The position numbers and the translations under genes were made by a program. The notes beneath the pieces were generated by a model. It made no database searches. It saw only the letters and a list, made by a program, of their open reading frames with translations, and was not told where the DNA came from. Source: Salinivirgaceae bacterium (GTDB lineage Bacteria; Bacteroidota; Bacteroidia; Bacteroidales; SZUA-534). From it: DNA of 40,104 nt. This document shows, in pieces, positions 18,901 to 25,378 of this stretch (positions within the stretch are counted from its first letter, which is position 1; each line of letters begins with the position of its first letter). Location: assembly GCA_017551905.1 (NCBI GenBank), contig JAFZKK010000026.1:1-40104 (forward strand), in the 5' to 3' direction.

Positions 18901-20372
18901 TTAAATATCCGACAACAAGCACTGCTAATCAGAAAGTAAGCTACACCAACGACACCGATGAGCCGGTAACACGCAACGTTGAGCTTATTATCGAATCGGA
19001 CCACGCCTGCCGCGACACAATGGTGAACCCGATGATTACCTTCCCGAATGTGGTTGTCGATTTCAGTTTCGACACTGCAGGCTGCAGCCCGCACACCATC
19101 GAGATTGACAACAAATCGACAAAGACAACGGCTTACCACCTGTGGAATTTTGGCGAGGGAAGCACATCGGTTGCCGCCGAGCCTACATTCACCTATTTCA
19201 ACACCACCGACAACGACCAAGTGCTGACAATCACCTACATAGGAACATCGAAATATCAATGCTCCGACACCATCAGCAAGAAGGTTACGGTTTACATCAA
19301 CCCGAATGTCGATTTTGTGGCACACACACCATCGCAGCGCTACCCCGACGACACCGTCTATTTTGAGAACTACACTCAAGACGGACCATGGTCGTACAAC
19401 TGGGAGTTTGGCGACGGCAACAAGCTGAAAACCGATGACAAATACTTTATGTATAAATACGGACAATGGGGCAAAAACAGCGAGAACAACATCTTCCACG
19501 TTACGCTGCACGTTGAGACCGAACATTGCGAAAACACTATGACTCACGATGTTACAATATTGCCGCCATATCCAAAAATCGAGATTTTGAACCAGAGACC
19601 GGCCGGTTGCGTTCCGCTGACTGTCGATTTCAGGATAAAAGAGGAATACTGCAACACATACGAGTGGGAGTTTGAAGACGGCGCTACATCAACAGAGGCC
19701 GAGCCGTCGCATACCTTCACTGAGCCGGGCATCTACAATGTGAAACTGACAGCAGAAGGCGATGGTGGTTCGCACTACGACTACGAGATAATCACCGTTT
19801 ATGAGTTGCCGACACCCGACTTTGTTGCAACACCAACATTTGTGATGCTGCCAAACCAAGCGGTTCAGTTCTTCAACTCGTCGCTTAACGGCAACACCTA
19901 CATCTGGGACTTTGGCGACGGCACCTACACCACCGACCTCAACCCTGTGCATCTGTACACAAAAGAGGGCATCTACGATGTGAAACTTATTGCCTACAGC
20001 CAGCAGATGTGCGTCGATTCGATAATTAAGACGGAGGCCATTGAGGTGAGCGGCGCGGGCGAGATTCGTTTCCCCAACGCCTTCATTGCTACAGCTGAAA
20101 GTCCGGCCGACGGCTCATATCCTGTACCCGACGATGTCAACAATGTGTTCCACCCGATATGGCACGGCGTCAAAGAATACGACTTGTGGATATTCAACCG
20201 CTGGGGCGAGCAACTGTTCCACTCATCAGATGTTAATGTCGGCTGGAACGGAAAATACAACAACGACGGTAAGGATTTGGGACAAGACGTTTACTTCTGG
20301 AAAGCCAAAGGCAAATTCCAAAACGGCACACCATTCAAGATTGCCGGTGATGTGACACTGATACGCAAATGA
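12984..20372 (+). CDS. Giant PKD-repeat surface adhesin with IgGFc-binding-like N-terminus and T9SS type B sorting domain
   Basis: 2462 residues. Signal peptide MRNITKILLISILIIISHFNS. Residues about 25-510 resemble the IgGFc-binding N-terminal domain (repeated motifs such as APITAYLERGW, GKYFIVPSQN, and IVAVENCKVTVTL). From about residue 610 to 2350 there are roughly 18 repeats of about 85-90 residues, each with a V(Y)P.....F start, a GC(S/D/E)PL motif and a PKD core such as YQWSFGDGG, YLWDFGDS or WSWDFGDGN; some copies are degenerate. From about residue 2360 (FPNAF) to the end is a gliding-motility CHU_C / type B sorting domain (YDLWIFNRWGEQLFHS, W.GK...G.....VYFWKA). Type B cargo is exported by T9SS and often needs a PorP/SprF-like partner, which is encoded next. 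The likely role is adhesion or gliding-type surface motility. G+C rises markedly from the 5' to the 3' part. Confidence 0.92.
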   Translation: MRNITKILLISILIIISHFNSFAQLDMDFWFCVPQITWQHEGDIPKLLITATEAKATVTIEMPREQAFEKVTLEIPAHTSYTYKFTPYMDCPSQGPKKGTNQEDNILESGLYGESCQIKNKGIHISSTAPITAYLERGWTNNDDIWALKGQNAFGKYFIVPSQNSFKNHDFGSSVSQENPNAWNAIDIVAVENCKVTVTLKDASLVKDFGTNNTRSFTLKKGQTLNLQAASQAAGSHLGGTIIESTGNIAVQWKDDSLHQLYKHNPKWADEYDSESGCYDVIGDQLVPVSLAGTEYIVMRGQLGHGNIKGEYVYLMSTDTATTNITAVSDNGTIVNVPSLTGKGSMTRVLLNSEQVNVAPKENFDALHITATKPIIVMHIAGFGCEVGGAILPTINGCTGSTDVSVCRSTSEDFYLNIMCKVAHKNDFTIKVNGNNYHIPEEWFKEIPNTGWWYLSRDHVKFSSKNEGNGVSIPAVNTGSVVKVNNSTGLFHLAIINGGAGSGCRYGYFSDFSDNYGKAFTHYGTYTSDYTPFCYGDTVTLMASGGITYLWKYKEGAATYETFLSEADKMVSTPRVHPATGHNIYEVTINRACYKGLRMDTTINVRAFGYDEVKADFEITQIDVCSPAHIVINNKSTGASIYSWKLITADTSYVVNMTENYGKDTLEFKNESVSKAYDTLLLTTSIGYNCPTSVPKGFIVCPSVNDSLLVKQKDGSWGKGRIDCTPYVAEFKCTATTNCDRATLDFGDGTGLYEFNASDIYKLKSTNGFEISHLYKNIDIKDTIYTAILTTYDIANGGGCAAIDTVGIIVHGLVKALCSFDTITSCSPLIVNIKNFSIGDPLRTKYTWEGLGKPSETSIPAPVEGTIPADNSQKTDFTLKYENTGANPIRYSGIKLTAIYTASNNDKCPSTLDIQDVLTVYPKFKVDYAVAPTTICHGDVVEFTNNSNDKRAETQFKWHLQSLDNSANTVSTIQNTNADSFTSVPFEHFSPNTQRYQTSLAGESQWGCKDSIAKDIIVVKPYLNPNFTIDKTSGCSPLTVHVVNNTPAHASKAYGTWSYSQNPTQGAVQVNNEANLTFENKTGAPLNITITLTDDISGTCTKTYSQTITVYPEISVAFAADDAAVCDSTAVKFTNSTVYTGQSTTPTNYQWSFGDGGTMATTSNAQIEHIFRNLSETSGTTAVKYTVTLTATANGCPYTATKEISVYPKVKAAFTSDSYNVCAPTNVIINNSSTGADRYTWSFSDGTAEKTTSNLNQVVYPITNTGDQVQAKLVTLTAYNSQKVTCNARLSKSYYAYPTITPSVAVSPASGCGPLKTTVTQSVTSPSVNYTYKLNFGDKVTDETGRGSIEHIFNNPESSDKTYTVNLTVTNILGCSASASANVTVYPEVTAAFNFEKTTECSPMDVNMVNSSTNGTQFNWTFGDGGSESKTSKAAFAHRYANSSADGNSISTYQIKMVAIDAHHPACRDSITKNIDIYPQVIAAFSTANDLGCSPLTTTFTNNSKGYGLTYLWDYAHDYVQSAETATQHTHTFDNLETSTHTYNITLTTTDINNCVSTATMPVKAYPHVTANFAFVKNDACTPYPVTFSYPAAINGNKFEWDFGFGGHTAVKTNMQSFDFTFDNTELNTVNNYTIKLTSTDTITGCSDNTQQSIEVYPRLRPKFTPDTTSGCDPLIVNFSNQTTGLADYLWDFGDSQFANETNPAHVFNHYETSDQTYTVSLRTTQTATGCVKTVDTTVTAFSYVLAKFGLTEVSENANGGAAAVLGGCTPFEVMLTDSSRNISNGSWSWDFGDGNTSTTRQPSSRTYTNDCNTAPLENKNYTIGLTVTNLHGCENKTQQTIAVYPRSVPNFTANFEGCEPLTVNFIDSSIVDAGSHYYWTFSDGATSVGEPPFSKTFHNYSYTDNLKFTANLKTTTSYNCTDEITKEITVYPKPLANFLPLIDRACPPFEAEFVNNSKGTGLTYYWDFDNGVKYPTTSTANQKVSYTNDTDEPVTRNVELIIESDHACRDTMVNPMITFPNVVVDFSFDTAGCSPHTIEIDNKSTKTTAYHLWNFGEGSTSVAAEPTFTYFNTTDNDQVLTITYIGTSKYQCSDTISKKVTVYINPNVDFVAHTPSQRYPDDTVYFENYTQDGPWSYNWEFGDGNKLKTDDKYFMYKYGQWGKNSENNIFHVTLHVETEHCENTMTHDVTILPPYPKIEILNQRPAGCVPLTVDFRIKEEYCNTYEWEFEDGATSTEAEPSHTFTEPGIYNVKLTAEGDGGSHYDYEIITVYELPTPDFVATPTFVMLPNQAVQFFNSSLNGNTYIWDFGDGTYTTDLNPVHLYTKEGIYDVKLIAYSQQMCVDSIIKTEAIEVSGAGEIRFPNAFIATAESPADGSYPVPDDVNNVFHPIWHGVKEYDLWIFNRWGEQLFHSSDVNVGWNGKYNNDGKDLGQDVYFWKAKGKFQNGTPFKIAGDVTLIRK

Positions 20373-20396
20373 TTGAAGGATTGAAGGATTGAAGGA
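20371..20396 (+). repeat. 8-bp tandem repeat between adhesin and porP/sprF-like gene
   Basis: GATTGAAG is repeated three times in perfect tandem (20371-20394), starting inside the stop codon of the adhesin gene. It is 24 bp upstream of the next ATG. The GAAGGA register could act as a purine-rich ribosome-loading stretch, and copy number could vary by slippage. Confidence 0.8.
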
Positions 20397-20420
20397 CAGA
20401 AAAGATGAAGTGAAAAAGAA

Positions 20421-21401
20421 ATGAGAAGGCATATATATATATTACTGATAATTACACTTTTTGCTGGATTGAAGGGTTTTGCGCAAGACCCACAGTTCAC
20501 ACAGTTCTACTCTAACCCGCTGTATCAGGCGCCATCGTTTGCCGGAGGCATATCAGGATACCGTGTCAGCATCAACTACCGCGACCAATGGCCGAAAATG
20601 CCAGGCAAGCTGCGCACCGTCAACATTGCCGCCGACATGAACGTTCAGAAACTGAACAGCGGCTTGGGAATTATAGCGTTGAACGATGTTGCGGGCTCGG
20701 CCAACTACTCAAACACTTACGTCGGGTTGCTCTACTCCTACAACATCCGCATCACGCGCCGCGTATTCCTGCGTCCGGGTTTGGGTATTTACTACAACCA
20801 ACGCTCGCTCGACTACACCAAACTTGTGTTTGCCAGTCAGATATACGCCAATTCAGATGTGCAACCCGTTCTGCCTGAGGATTTCCATAATGTCGATTAT
20901 TTCGACGGAAGCGTGTCGATGTTGCTCAGCTTGCGCAACAGTTGGTTTGGCGTTTGCACCGACCACCTTCTGCGACCCAACGTGGCACTCACAAGCTACG
21001 ACTACAAATATCCTGTCAAGCTGACAATATTTGGCGGAACGCGCCTATACAAACTTGAACGACTTATCAGCATAAAACGTCAGACTGTAACCATCACTGC
21101 CAGCTACCGCCACCAAGGAGCCACCGACCAAGTGGATGTCGGCCTCTATTGGAGCTACGCACCGATAGTTCTTGGCATCTGGTATCGCGACCTGCCGCTC
21201 ATCAAAGACTACTCTCGCCGCGATGCGCTGTCGATTCTGTTAGGCTACAACTACAAAGATATCAACATTGGCTACAGCTACGATTTCACTATATCGCGGC
21301 TTGTAACATCAACCGGCGGCGCTCACGAGATTTCGATGCAGTACCGATTCGACATCGAACGCAAGCACCGATTCAAACCAATTCCGTGTCCGGAGTTCTA
21401 A
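20421..21401 (+). CDS. PorP/SprF family type IX secretion membrane protein
   Basis: 326 residues with signal peptide ending LKGFAQ, followed directly by the PorP/SprF hallmark DPQFTQFYSNPLYQAPSFAG. The rest is an outer-membrane barrel pattern (INYRDQWPKMPG, FLRPGLGIYYNQRSLDYTKL, VDVGLYWSYAPIVLGIWYRDLP). It lies 48 bp downstream of the giant type B cargo gene. Family knowledge: SprF-like proteins are needed to export or anchor the specific type B cargo encoded beside them, as with SprB/SprF in Flavobacterium. This gene is therefore most likely the dedicated partner of the PKD adhesin rather than the core PorP of the secretion machine; that specificity is inference. Confidence 0.92.
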   Translation: MRRHIYILLIITLFAGLKGFAQDPQFTQFYSNPLYQAPSFAGGISGYRVSINYRDQWPKMPGKLRTVNIAADMNVQKLNSGLGIIALNDVAGSANYSNTYVGLLYSYNIRITRRVFLRPGLGIYYNQRSLDYTKLVFASQIYANSDVQPVLPEDFHNVDYFDGSVSMLLSLRNSWFGVCTDHLLRPNVALTSYDYKYPVKLTIFGGTRLYKLERLISIKRQTVTITASYRHQGATDQVDVGLYWSYAPIVLGIWYRDLPLIKDYSRRDALSILLGYNYKDINIGYSYDFTISRLVTSTGGAHEISMQYRFDIERKHRFKPIPCPEF

Positions 21402-21406
21402 TGAGT

Positions 21407-21425
21407 GGAGAGTCAAAGATTCTCC
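21407..21425 (+). terminator. Possible weak terminator hairpin between convergent genes
   Basis: GGAGAGTC-AAA-GATTCTCC folds into an 8-bp stem (one G-U). Only TATTT follows on the plus strand and no T run on the minus strand, so intrinsic termination would be inefficient. It fills the 23-bp gap between the convergent porP/sprF-like and glycosidase genes. Confidence 0.35.
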
Positions 21426-22534
21426 TATTTGCTTGAAATTTTAGCTTTTGCATCGACAATCCGCCAATAAGCTTCATCAATGCGCTCCTCCGATATTCTC
21501 CCCTCACCGACAAGGCGGACAATAATATCGATAGCATCTTTCACAATATCAGGATTGTAGGTATCGATATTGTTTGAAAAAATCAGCACATCGACACCGG
21601 CGTTTATGGCAAGACGAATGGCGTCTTCAAGGCCGTAGAACTTGCTGATGGCGTTCATCATCATATCGTCGGAAAAGACTAAGCCATTAAATTGTATCGA
21701 GTTACGCAGGATTGACAAGGTTGCGGCCGACAAAGTTGCGGGATAAACGCTGTCGATGTTGCGGTTGAAAATGTGCGAAGTCATTACGGCTGTGGGCAAA
21801 GAATCTCGCAATAGCAACTTATATGGTTGCAATTCAACATCTTGCCACGTTTGCGTCACATCGGCAAGACCAAGATGTGTGTCGCTGACCGAGCTGCCGT
21901 GACCGGGAAAATGCTTTATGGCGCACAGAATGCCGGCCTTGTTGTGTTCATCGATGAACCAGCGGGCGTTGCGTGCAACCACCTCAGCATCAGCCGAAAA
22001 CGAGCGTTCGATTTTGCCGATTATGGGGCAATCAGGGTTCACATTGACATCGACTGACGGCGCAAAATTCACGTTGATGCCCAAACTTCGGCACGTCTGC
22101 GCGATGCGGCGAGCATAAAAGCGCGTAGAATCCTCATTATCAAGTGTTCCCAAATATTGTGGCGTTACGGTCGACTCAAAGCCGTAACGGGGTTTCAGGC
22201 GCGACACGTTGCCTCCCTCCTCGTCAACTGCTACAAACAACGGTGTTGGTGACAAACGTTTCAGATTGTCAACCAACGTTTTAAGTTGTTGTTTCGAAGT
22301 TATGTTGCGCGGACGGCTTTTCGACGGCCCATCGTACTCGAACAAGATGACACCGCCAATCTGATAGTCGCGCAGCCATTGCGCCACCTCGCTCTCGGCG
22401 GTTATGGCCGTGTCGCGGAAACCGACCATCAGCATCTGCGCCGCCTTCTGCCGCAAAGTAGGTTCTGCGTCATTTTTTATCTGACACGATGTCAAAACAC
22501 CCGAAACAGCCAACAAAAGAAGTAGTTTTTTCAT
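21425..22534 (-). CDS. Glycoside hydrolase family 3 beta-N-acetylhexosaminidase-like lipoprotein
   Basis: 369 residues. MKKLLLLLAVSGVLTSC is a lipoprotein signal (Cys17). The mature part is a single family 3 TIM-barrel with the NagZ hallmarks: KAAQMLMVGFRD, LFVAVDEEGGNVSRL, INVNFAPSVDVN, the catalytic-loop motif KHFPGHGSSVSDTHLG that supplies the acid/base Asp-His pair, and the nucleophile region GLVFSDDMMMNAI. It probably removes N-acetylglucosamine from muropeptides or other glycans, outside the cytoplasm because it is a lipoprotein. It is the last gene of the 25255-21425 operon, 23 bp after the Omp85 gene. The exact substrate is not visible. Confidence 0.9.
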   Translation of the reverse strand: MKKLLLLLAVSGVLTSCQIKNDAEPTLRQKAAQMLMVGFRDTAITAESEVAQWLRDYQIGGVILFEYDGPSKSRPRNITSKQQLKTLVDNLKRLSPTPLFVAVDEEGGNVSRLKPRYGFESTVTPQYLGTLDNEDSTRFYARRIAQTCRSLGINVNFAPSVDVNVNPDCPIIGKIERSFSADAEVVARNARWFIDEHNKAGILCAIKHFPGHGSSVSDTHLGLADVTQTWQDVELQPYKLLLRDSLPTAVMTSHIFNRNIDSVYPATLSAATLSILRNSIQFNGLVFSDDMMMNAISKFYGLEDAIRLAINAGVDVLIFSNNIDTYNPDIVKDAIDIIVRLVGEGRISEERIDEAYWRIVDAKAKISSK

Positions 22535-22557
22535 ATCAATAAATTACTGATTAACAA

Positions 22558-23973
22558 TTAGAAAGCCTTTAAAACGTGAACATATACCCCACTCTTTCCC
22601 TGCCGCGTAAGCGTACCCTCGACACGGAAAACAATATCGTAGTAGGTTATCATATCGAGCCCCGCTCCCACGCTCATCAACCGCCTGTTTGCCAAATAGT
22701 TATTCGTTCCAGTGCGCGCATCGGAAACATAGCCGGCATCGACAAAAACATTGGCATACAAGCTGTAATGCACCTTGTTGAACTCGTCCCACGACCAGCC
22801 GTCAATCTTCTTAATCCGCATCGGCACTATGGCAAATTTGGCGAAGGCGCGCCCCGTAGCAAAACTCTGACCATCAATAACATAATACTCAAATCCACGC
22901 AGATAGTCGAGATAGCCCAACGCCTGCTCGGTGTAGTACGGCTGCGGCTTGTCGGGCGAATATTTGGCCAAACCGCCAACACCGGCGTAGAAGCGATGCC
23001 CCAAATCGAAATATTTGTAAGCCGATAGTCGCGTGTACCACGAGCCATCGAGCTCATTGTCAAGCAAATTCAAGCCGATTTTACCCAATTCGAGCGTGAC
23101 ATTGTGACCCTTCAACGGGTAAAACTTGTAGTCGCGAGTGTCCCAATCGAACGTATATGCCAATTTAAAATACTGAGTGTTAGATGTTTGCGTACCAAAA
23201 TAATCGGGATTCAAAGCGATTATTGTATCGGCAACATTGGCGTGAGCGTAACCTGCTGTAACAATGTGCCTTACATCGTATTTCGGGCGGTAAGTGTAAA
23301 ACAGGAACAAATCCTGATTCTGAATCACAGGCTTGCTGTTGTCGCGGAAGTATTGCAAACGGCAACTGTCTGTGGCATAATGCTTTTCGTGTTGCCGGTA
23401 GAGCGAAAGCTGCACGGCAATCCCGTGTTTTTTGTCGGCCGTCAAGTACGGCACATCGTAAAAGAGCTGAAACTGCTGCTTGTAACCAAAGCGGAATTTC
23501 ACTTTCAGCGTCTCTGCTCGGCCACGGAAATTGTTGTTAATCAGCATTAAACCATAATTAATGCGGCTCCAATCGCCATCGTTGAAGAAGGCACTCAGGT
23601 TGCGGTCGGCTTGCTCAAAAATCAAGTACGGCCACCAATACCAGCGCTCCTCGAGCAACACAAGCACCTGTTTCTCACGTTCGCTGACATCAATCAAATT
23701 GATTGTAACATAATTAAATAGCGATGTGTTGAGCAAATTTTCCTTCGACCTTGTGAAAACGGCATCAACATCGGCGGCCTTCAGAGTGTCGCCCTCTGCG
23801 AAAAGCAACTCGCGCCTGACAATAGGCTCTTTGGTGGTGCGGTTGCCGGCAATAAGTATCTGACGGACAACAAAATCCGACTGCTGACGGACAGAATCCT
23901 GCGTTTGGGCATCGACATTGAAAATGCTCAAAAACAATATGTTAGCAAGGATTATTACAGATTTCGCGTTCAC
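22558..23973 (-). CDS. Omp85/BamA-superfamily outer-membrane protein with a single POTRA-like domain
   Basis: 471 residues. The start is GTG at 23973, directly adjoining the TAG of the CBS gene; the signal peptide MNAKSVIILANILFLSIFNVDAQ supports it. Residues about 32-110 form one POTRA-like domain (FVVRQILIAGNRTTKEPIVR, and a second helix RSKENLLNTSLFNYVTINL). The remainder is a 16-strand-type barrel with the conserved loop-6 motif YLRGFEYY and a C-terminal Phe (HVLKAF). With one POTRA domain it is not the main BamA; it belongs with the shorter TamA/surface-antigen-like members of Bacteroidota, whose clients are unknown. It is translationally coupled to the CBS gene upstream. Confidence 0.88.
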   Translation of the reverse strand: MNAKSVIILANILFLSIFNVDAQTQDSVRQQSDFVVRQILIAGNRTTKEPIVRRELLFAEGDTLKAADVDAVFTRSKENLLNTSLFNYVTINLIDVSEREKQVLVLLEERWYWWPYLIFEQADRNLSAFFNDGDWSRINYGLMLINNNFRGRAETLKVKFRFGYKQQFQLFYDVPYLTADKKHGIAVQLSLYRQHEKHYATDSCRLQYFRDNSKPVIQNQDLFLFYTYRPKYDVRHIVTAGYAHANVADTIIALNPDYFGTQTSNTQYFKLAYTFDWDTRDYKFYPLKGHNVTLELGKIGLNLLDNELDGSWYTRLSAYKYFDLGHRFYAGVGGLAKYSPDKPQPYYTEQALGYLDYLRGFEYYVIDGQSFATGRAFAKFAIVPMRIKKIDGWSWDEFNKVHYSLYANVFVDAGYVSDARTGTNNYLANRRLMSVGAGLDMITYYDIVFRVEGTLTRQGKSGVYVHVLKAF

Positions 23974-24639
23974 CTAAACACTCAAAAATTTCATAAACGA
24001 GTTGTAGCGGTCCTCAAGCATTGTGTCAATCTCGTGGTCGCTCGCAAACACCTGCACAATTTTGTAGTTGTATCGCTCAAATGTCTGAATAACAGGCGAA
24101 ATATCGGTTCGGTTGAACTTGATTGTCACAAAAATTTGGTCGGGATTTGAGTGGTTGTGGACGAAAAGGCTCATAATTTTGGTGTCGTTGCCCTCAACAA
24201 TCTGCGAAATCTGACTCAGCGAATAGTCGCGGACCGACATCTCGAGCACCATAATGGCTCCGCGCCCACCGGCCGACACCATCTGCGCAAGCTCGTGCGA
24301 AAGGTCGGGTAAAGTAATGACTCCCAAATATTTATCTTCAACATCGAGAACCGGCAGAACCGACAGGTTATTTTCGGCCAAAGGCTGCATCGCCTCGATA
24401 ATATGCTGATTGTCACGCACAAACGGCCGCGCCATCACCAAAATCTGACTGCTGATAGCATCGTCGGGGTTGCGCATATCGTAAATCTCGCGCTCCGACA
24501 CCAGCCCCAGATACTCGCCATTATCGACCACAGGCAGATGCGACACCTTGAACACGTCCATCCAATTGAGCGCGTCGGTGCCCGTGTCGGTCTTGTGAAT
24601 GGCCGGAACAACATCCGATAACAAATCGTTTGCGGTCAT
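23974..24639 (-). CDS. Two-CBS-domain protein with C-terminal ACT-like region
   Basis: 221 residues, cytoplasmic. Residues 1-65 and 66-125 are a CBS pair (VSHLPVVDNGEYLGLVSERE and LSVLPVLDVEDKYLGVIT), and about 130-221 resembles an ACT-like ligand domain (GAIMVLEMSVRDYSLSQI, IFVTIKFNRTDISPVIQTFE). Such stand-alone AcuB-like proteins bind adenosyl ligands and regulate partners; the partner here is not known. It lies 11 bp after the PIN toxin gene and its stop codon abuts the GTG start of the Omp85 gene, so the three are cotranscribed. Confidence 0.87.
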   Translation of the reverse strand: MTANDLLSDVVPAIHKTDTGTDALNWMDVFKVSHLPVVDNGEYLGLVSEREIYDMRNPDDAISSQILVMARPFVRDNQHIIEAMQPLAENNLSVLPVLDVEDKYLGVITLPDLSHELAQMVSAGGRGAIMVLEMSVRDYSLSQISQIVEGNDTKIMSLFVHNHSNPDQIFVTIKFNRTDISPVIQTFERYNYKIVQVFASDHEIDTMLEDRYNSFMKFLSV

Positions 24640-24650
24640 AATTTAGATAT

Positions 24651-25067
24651 TCAATAAGTTATATTCTTCAACAAGTCAACAAATTCGTTGTATTTCAATA
24701 TTGGTATTAGCGCGTGAGAACCTAAGTCCGTTAAATCTTTATCACCACTAACAATGCAATCAACAGGAACACTCTCCGCCATCGACAACAAATACAAATC
24801 ATTTTCATCACGGATTTTCGAATCAGCACGGACTGTGATATCACACATTTTGCACACATCGAAAATCATTTCAAAGAAATTATTCCGTGTAACTGCCGGA
24901 ATTAGTTTGTCGAACTTCGGTCGACTGATAACTTTCTGTATTTCTATAATTTGCTGCTCGCAAATATAAATTTCGACATTGCTGTCACATAGAATTTCCG
25001 CTATCGACGACAATCGTTTACCAATCATAAACGATACCCATAAGTTCGTGTCAAACAGCACTTTCAT
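24651..25067 (-). CDS. PIN-domain ribonuclease toxin of a VapC-like module
   Basis: 138 residues. Begins MKVLFDTNLWVSFM with the first catalytic Asp6 of PIN nucleases; further acidic residues follow in IIEIQKV, IRDENDLYLL and VSGDKDLTDLG, completing the usual four-acid site. The RDENDLYLL...VDCIVSGDKDL pattern is that of the PIN-family putative toxin group (COG1569-type). The start codon overlaps the upstream antitoxin stop by 4 nt (ATGA), the usual toxin-antitoxin coupling. It would cleave RNA when not bound by its antitoxin. All key residues are present, so the toxin looks intact. Confidence 0.88.
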   Translation of the reverse strand: MKVLFDTNLWVSFMIGKRLSSIAEILCDSNVEIYICEQQIIEIQKVISRPKFDKLIPAVTRNNFFEMIFDVCKMCDITVRADSKIRDENDLYLLSMAESVPVDCIVSGDKDLTDLGSHALIPILKYNEFVDLLKNITY

Positions 25068-25255
25068 TGTTTTCCCCGCACAGCATTAACTTCGGCTTGT
25101 ATCTCATCGTCGGTCATCTGCGATGCTTGCGGACACGACTTAATAAACTTCTCGACTGACGTGCGGCGCGAACGAAGCGTCCACCCCATACGCGAAGCCA
25201 ATGTTCTCACAAAATCGCTGTCGCTAACAGGAATTGATAATACCAAATCTTCCAT
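25064..25255 (-). CDS. Antitoxin partner of the PIN toxin
   Basis: 63 residues, overlapping the PIN gene start by 4 nt. The N-terminus LVLSIPVSDSDFVRTLASRMGW has a strand then a helix, as in small antitoxins that bind DNA through their N-terminus, and the C-terminal part (MTDDEIQAEVNAVRG) would be the toxin-binding helix. Identification rests mainly on size, position and coupling, since I see no diagnostic family motif. It is the first gene of the operon that continues through the CBS, Omp85 and glycosidase genes. Confidence 0.78.
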   Translation of the reverse strand: MEDLVLSIPVSDSDFVRTLASRMGWTLRSRRTSVEKFIKSCPQASQMTDDEIQAEVNAVRGKQ

Positions 25256-25276
25256 AATTATTTCGCCATTTGATTC

Positions 25277-25286
25277 TTATGCATAA
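25277..25286. promoter_or_regulatory. Small palindrome upstream of the PIN/antitoxin operon
   Basis: TTATGCATAA is a perfect 10-bp palindrome 22 bp upstream of the antitoxin start. Type II antitoxins usually repress their own promoter through such sites, but a palindrome this short can arise by chance and no exact TAnnTTTG box is present. Confidence 0.3.
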
Positions 25287-25314
25287 TTACAATTTTTGCA
25301 ACCATAAATGTAAC

Positions 25315-25352
25315 AAAAAAAGGAATGCAACAACATTGGCCACATTCCTTTT
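25315..25352 (-). terminator. Rho-independent terminator of htpG
   Basis: On the minus strand AAAAGGAATG (25352-25343) pairs with CATTCCTTTT (25327-25318), a 10-bp stem with a 15-nt loop, and the T run continues to 25315. It lies 26 bp after the htpG stop. Confidence 0.88.
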
Positions 25353-25378
25353 ATCAATCAAAAGCACCAATTAGTCAA

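Noticed and set aside
18609..19547. 312-codon minus-strand open frame inside the PKD gene
   Set aside because: Shadow produced by the GC-rich, repetitive third codon positions of the adhesin gene.
12984..20372. Possible CRISPR or DNA-level tandem repeat because of about 18 repeats
   Set aside because: The repeats are protein-level PKD domains of 85-90 residues with divergent DNA; there are no short identical repeats with spacers.
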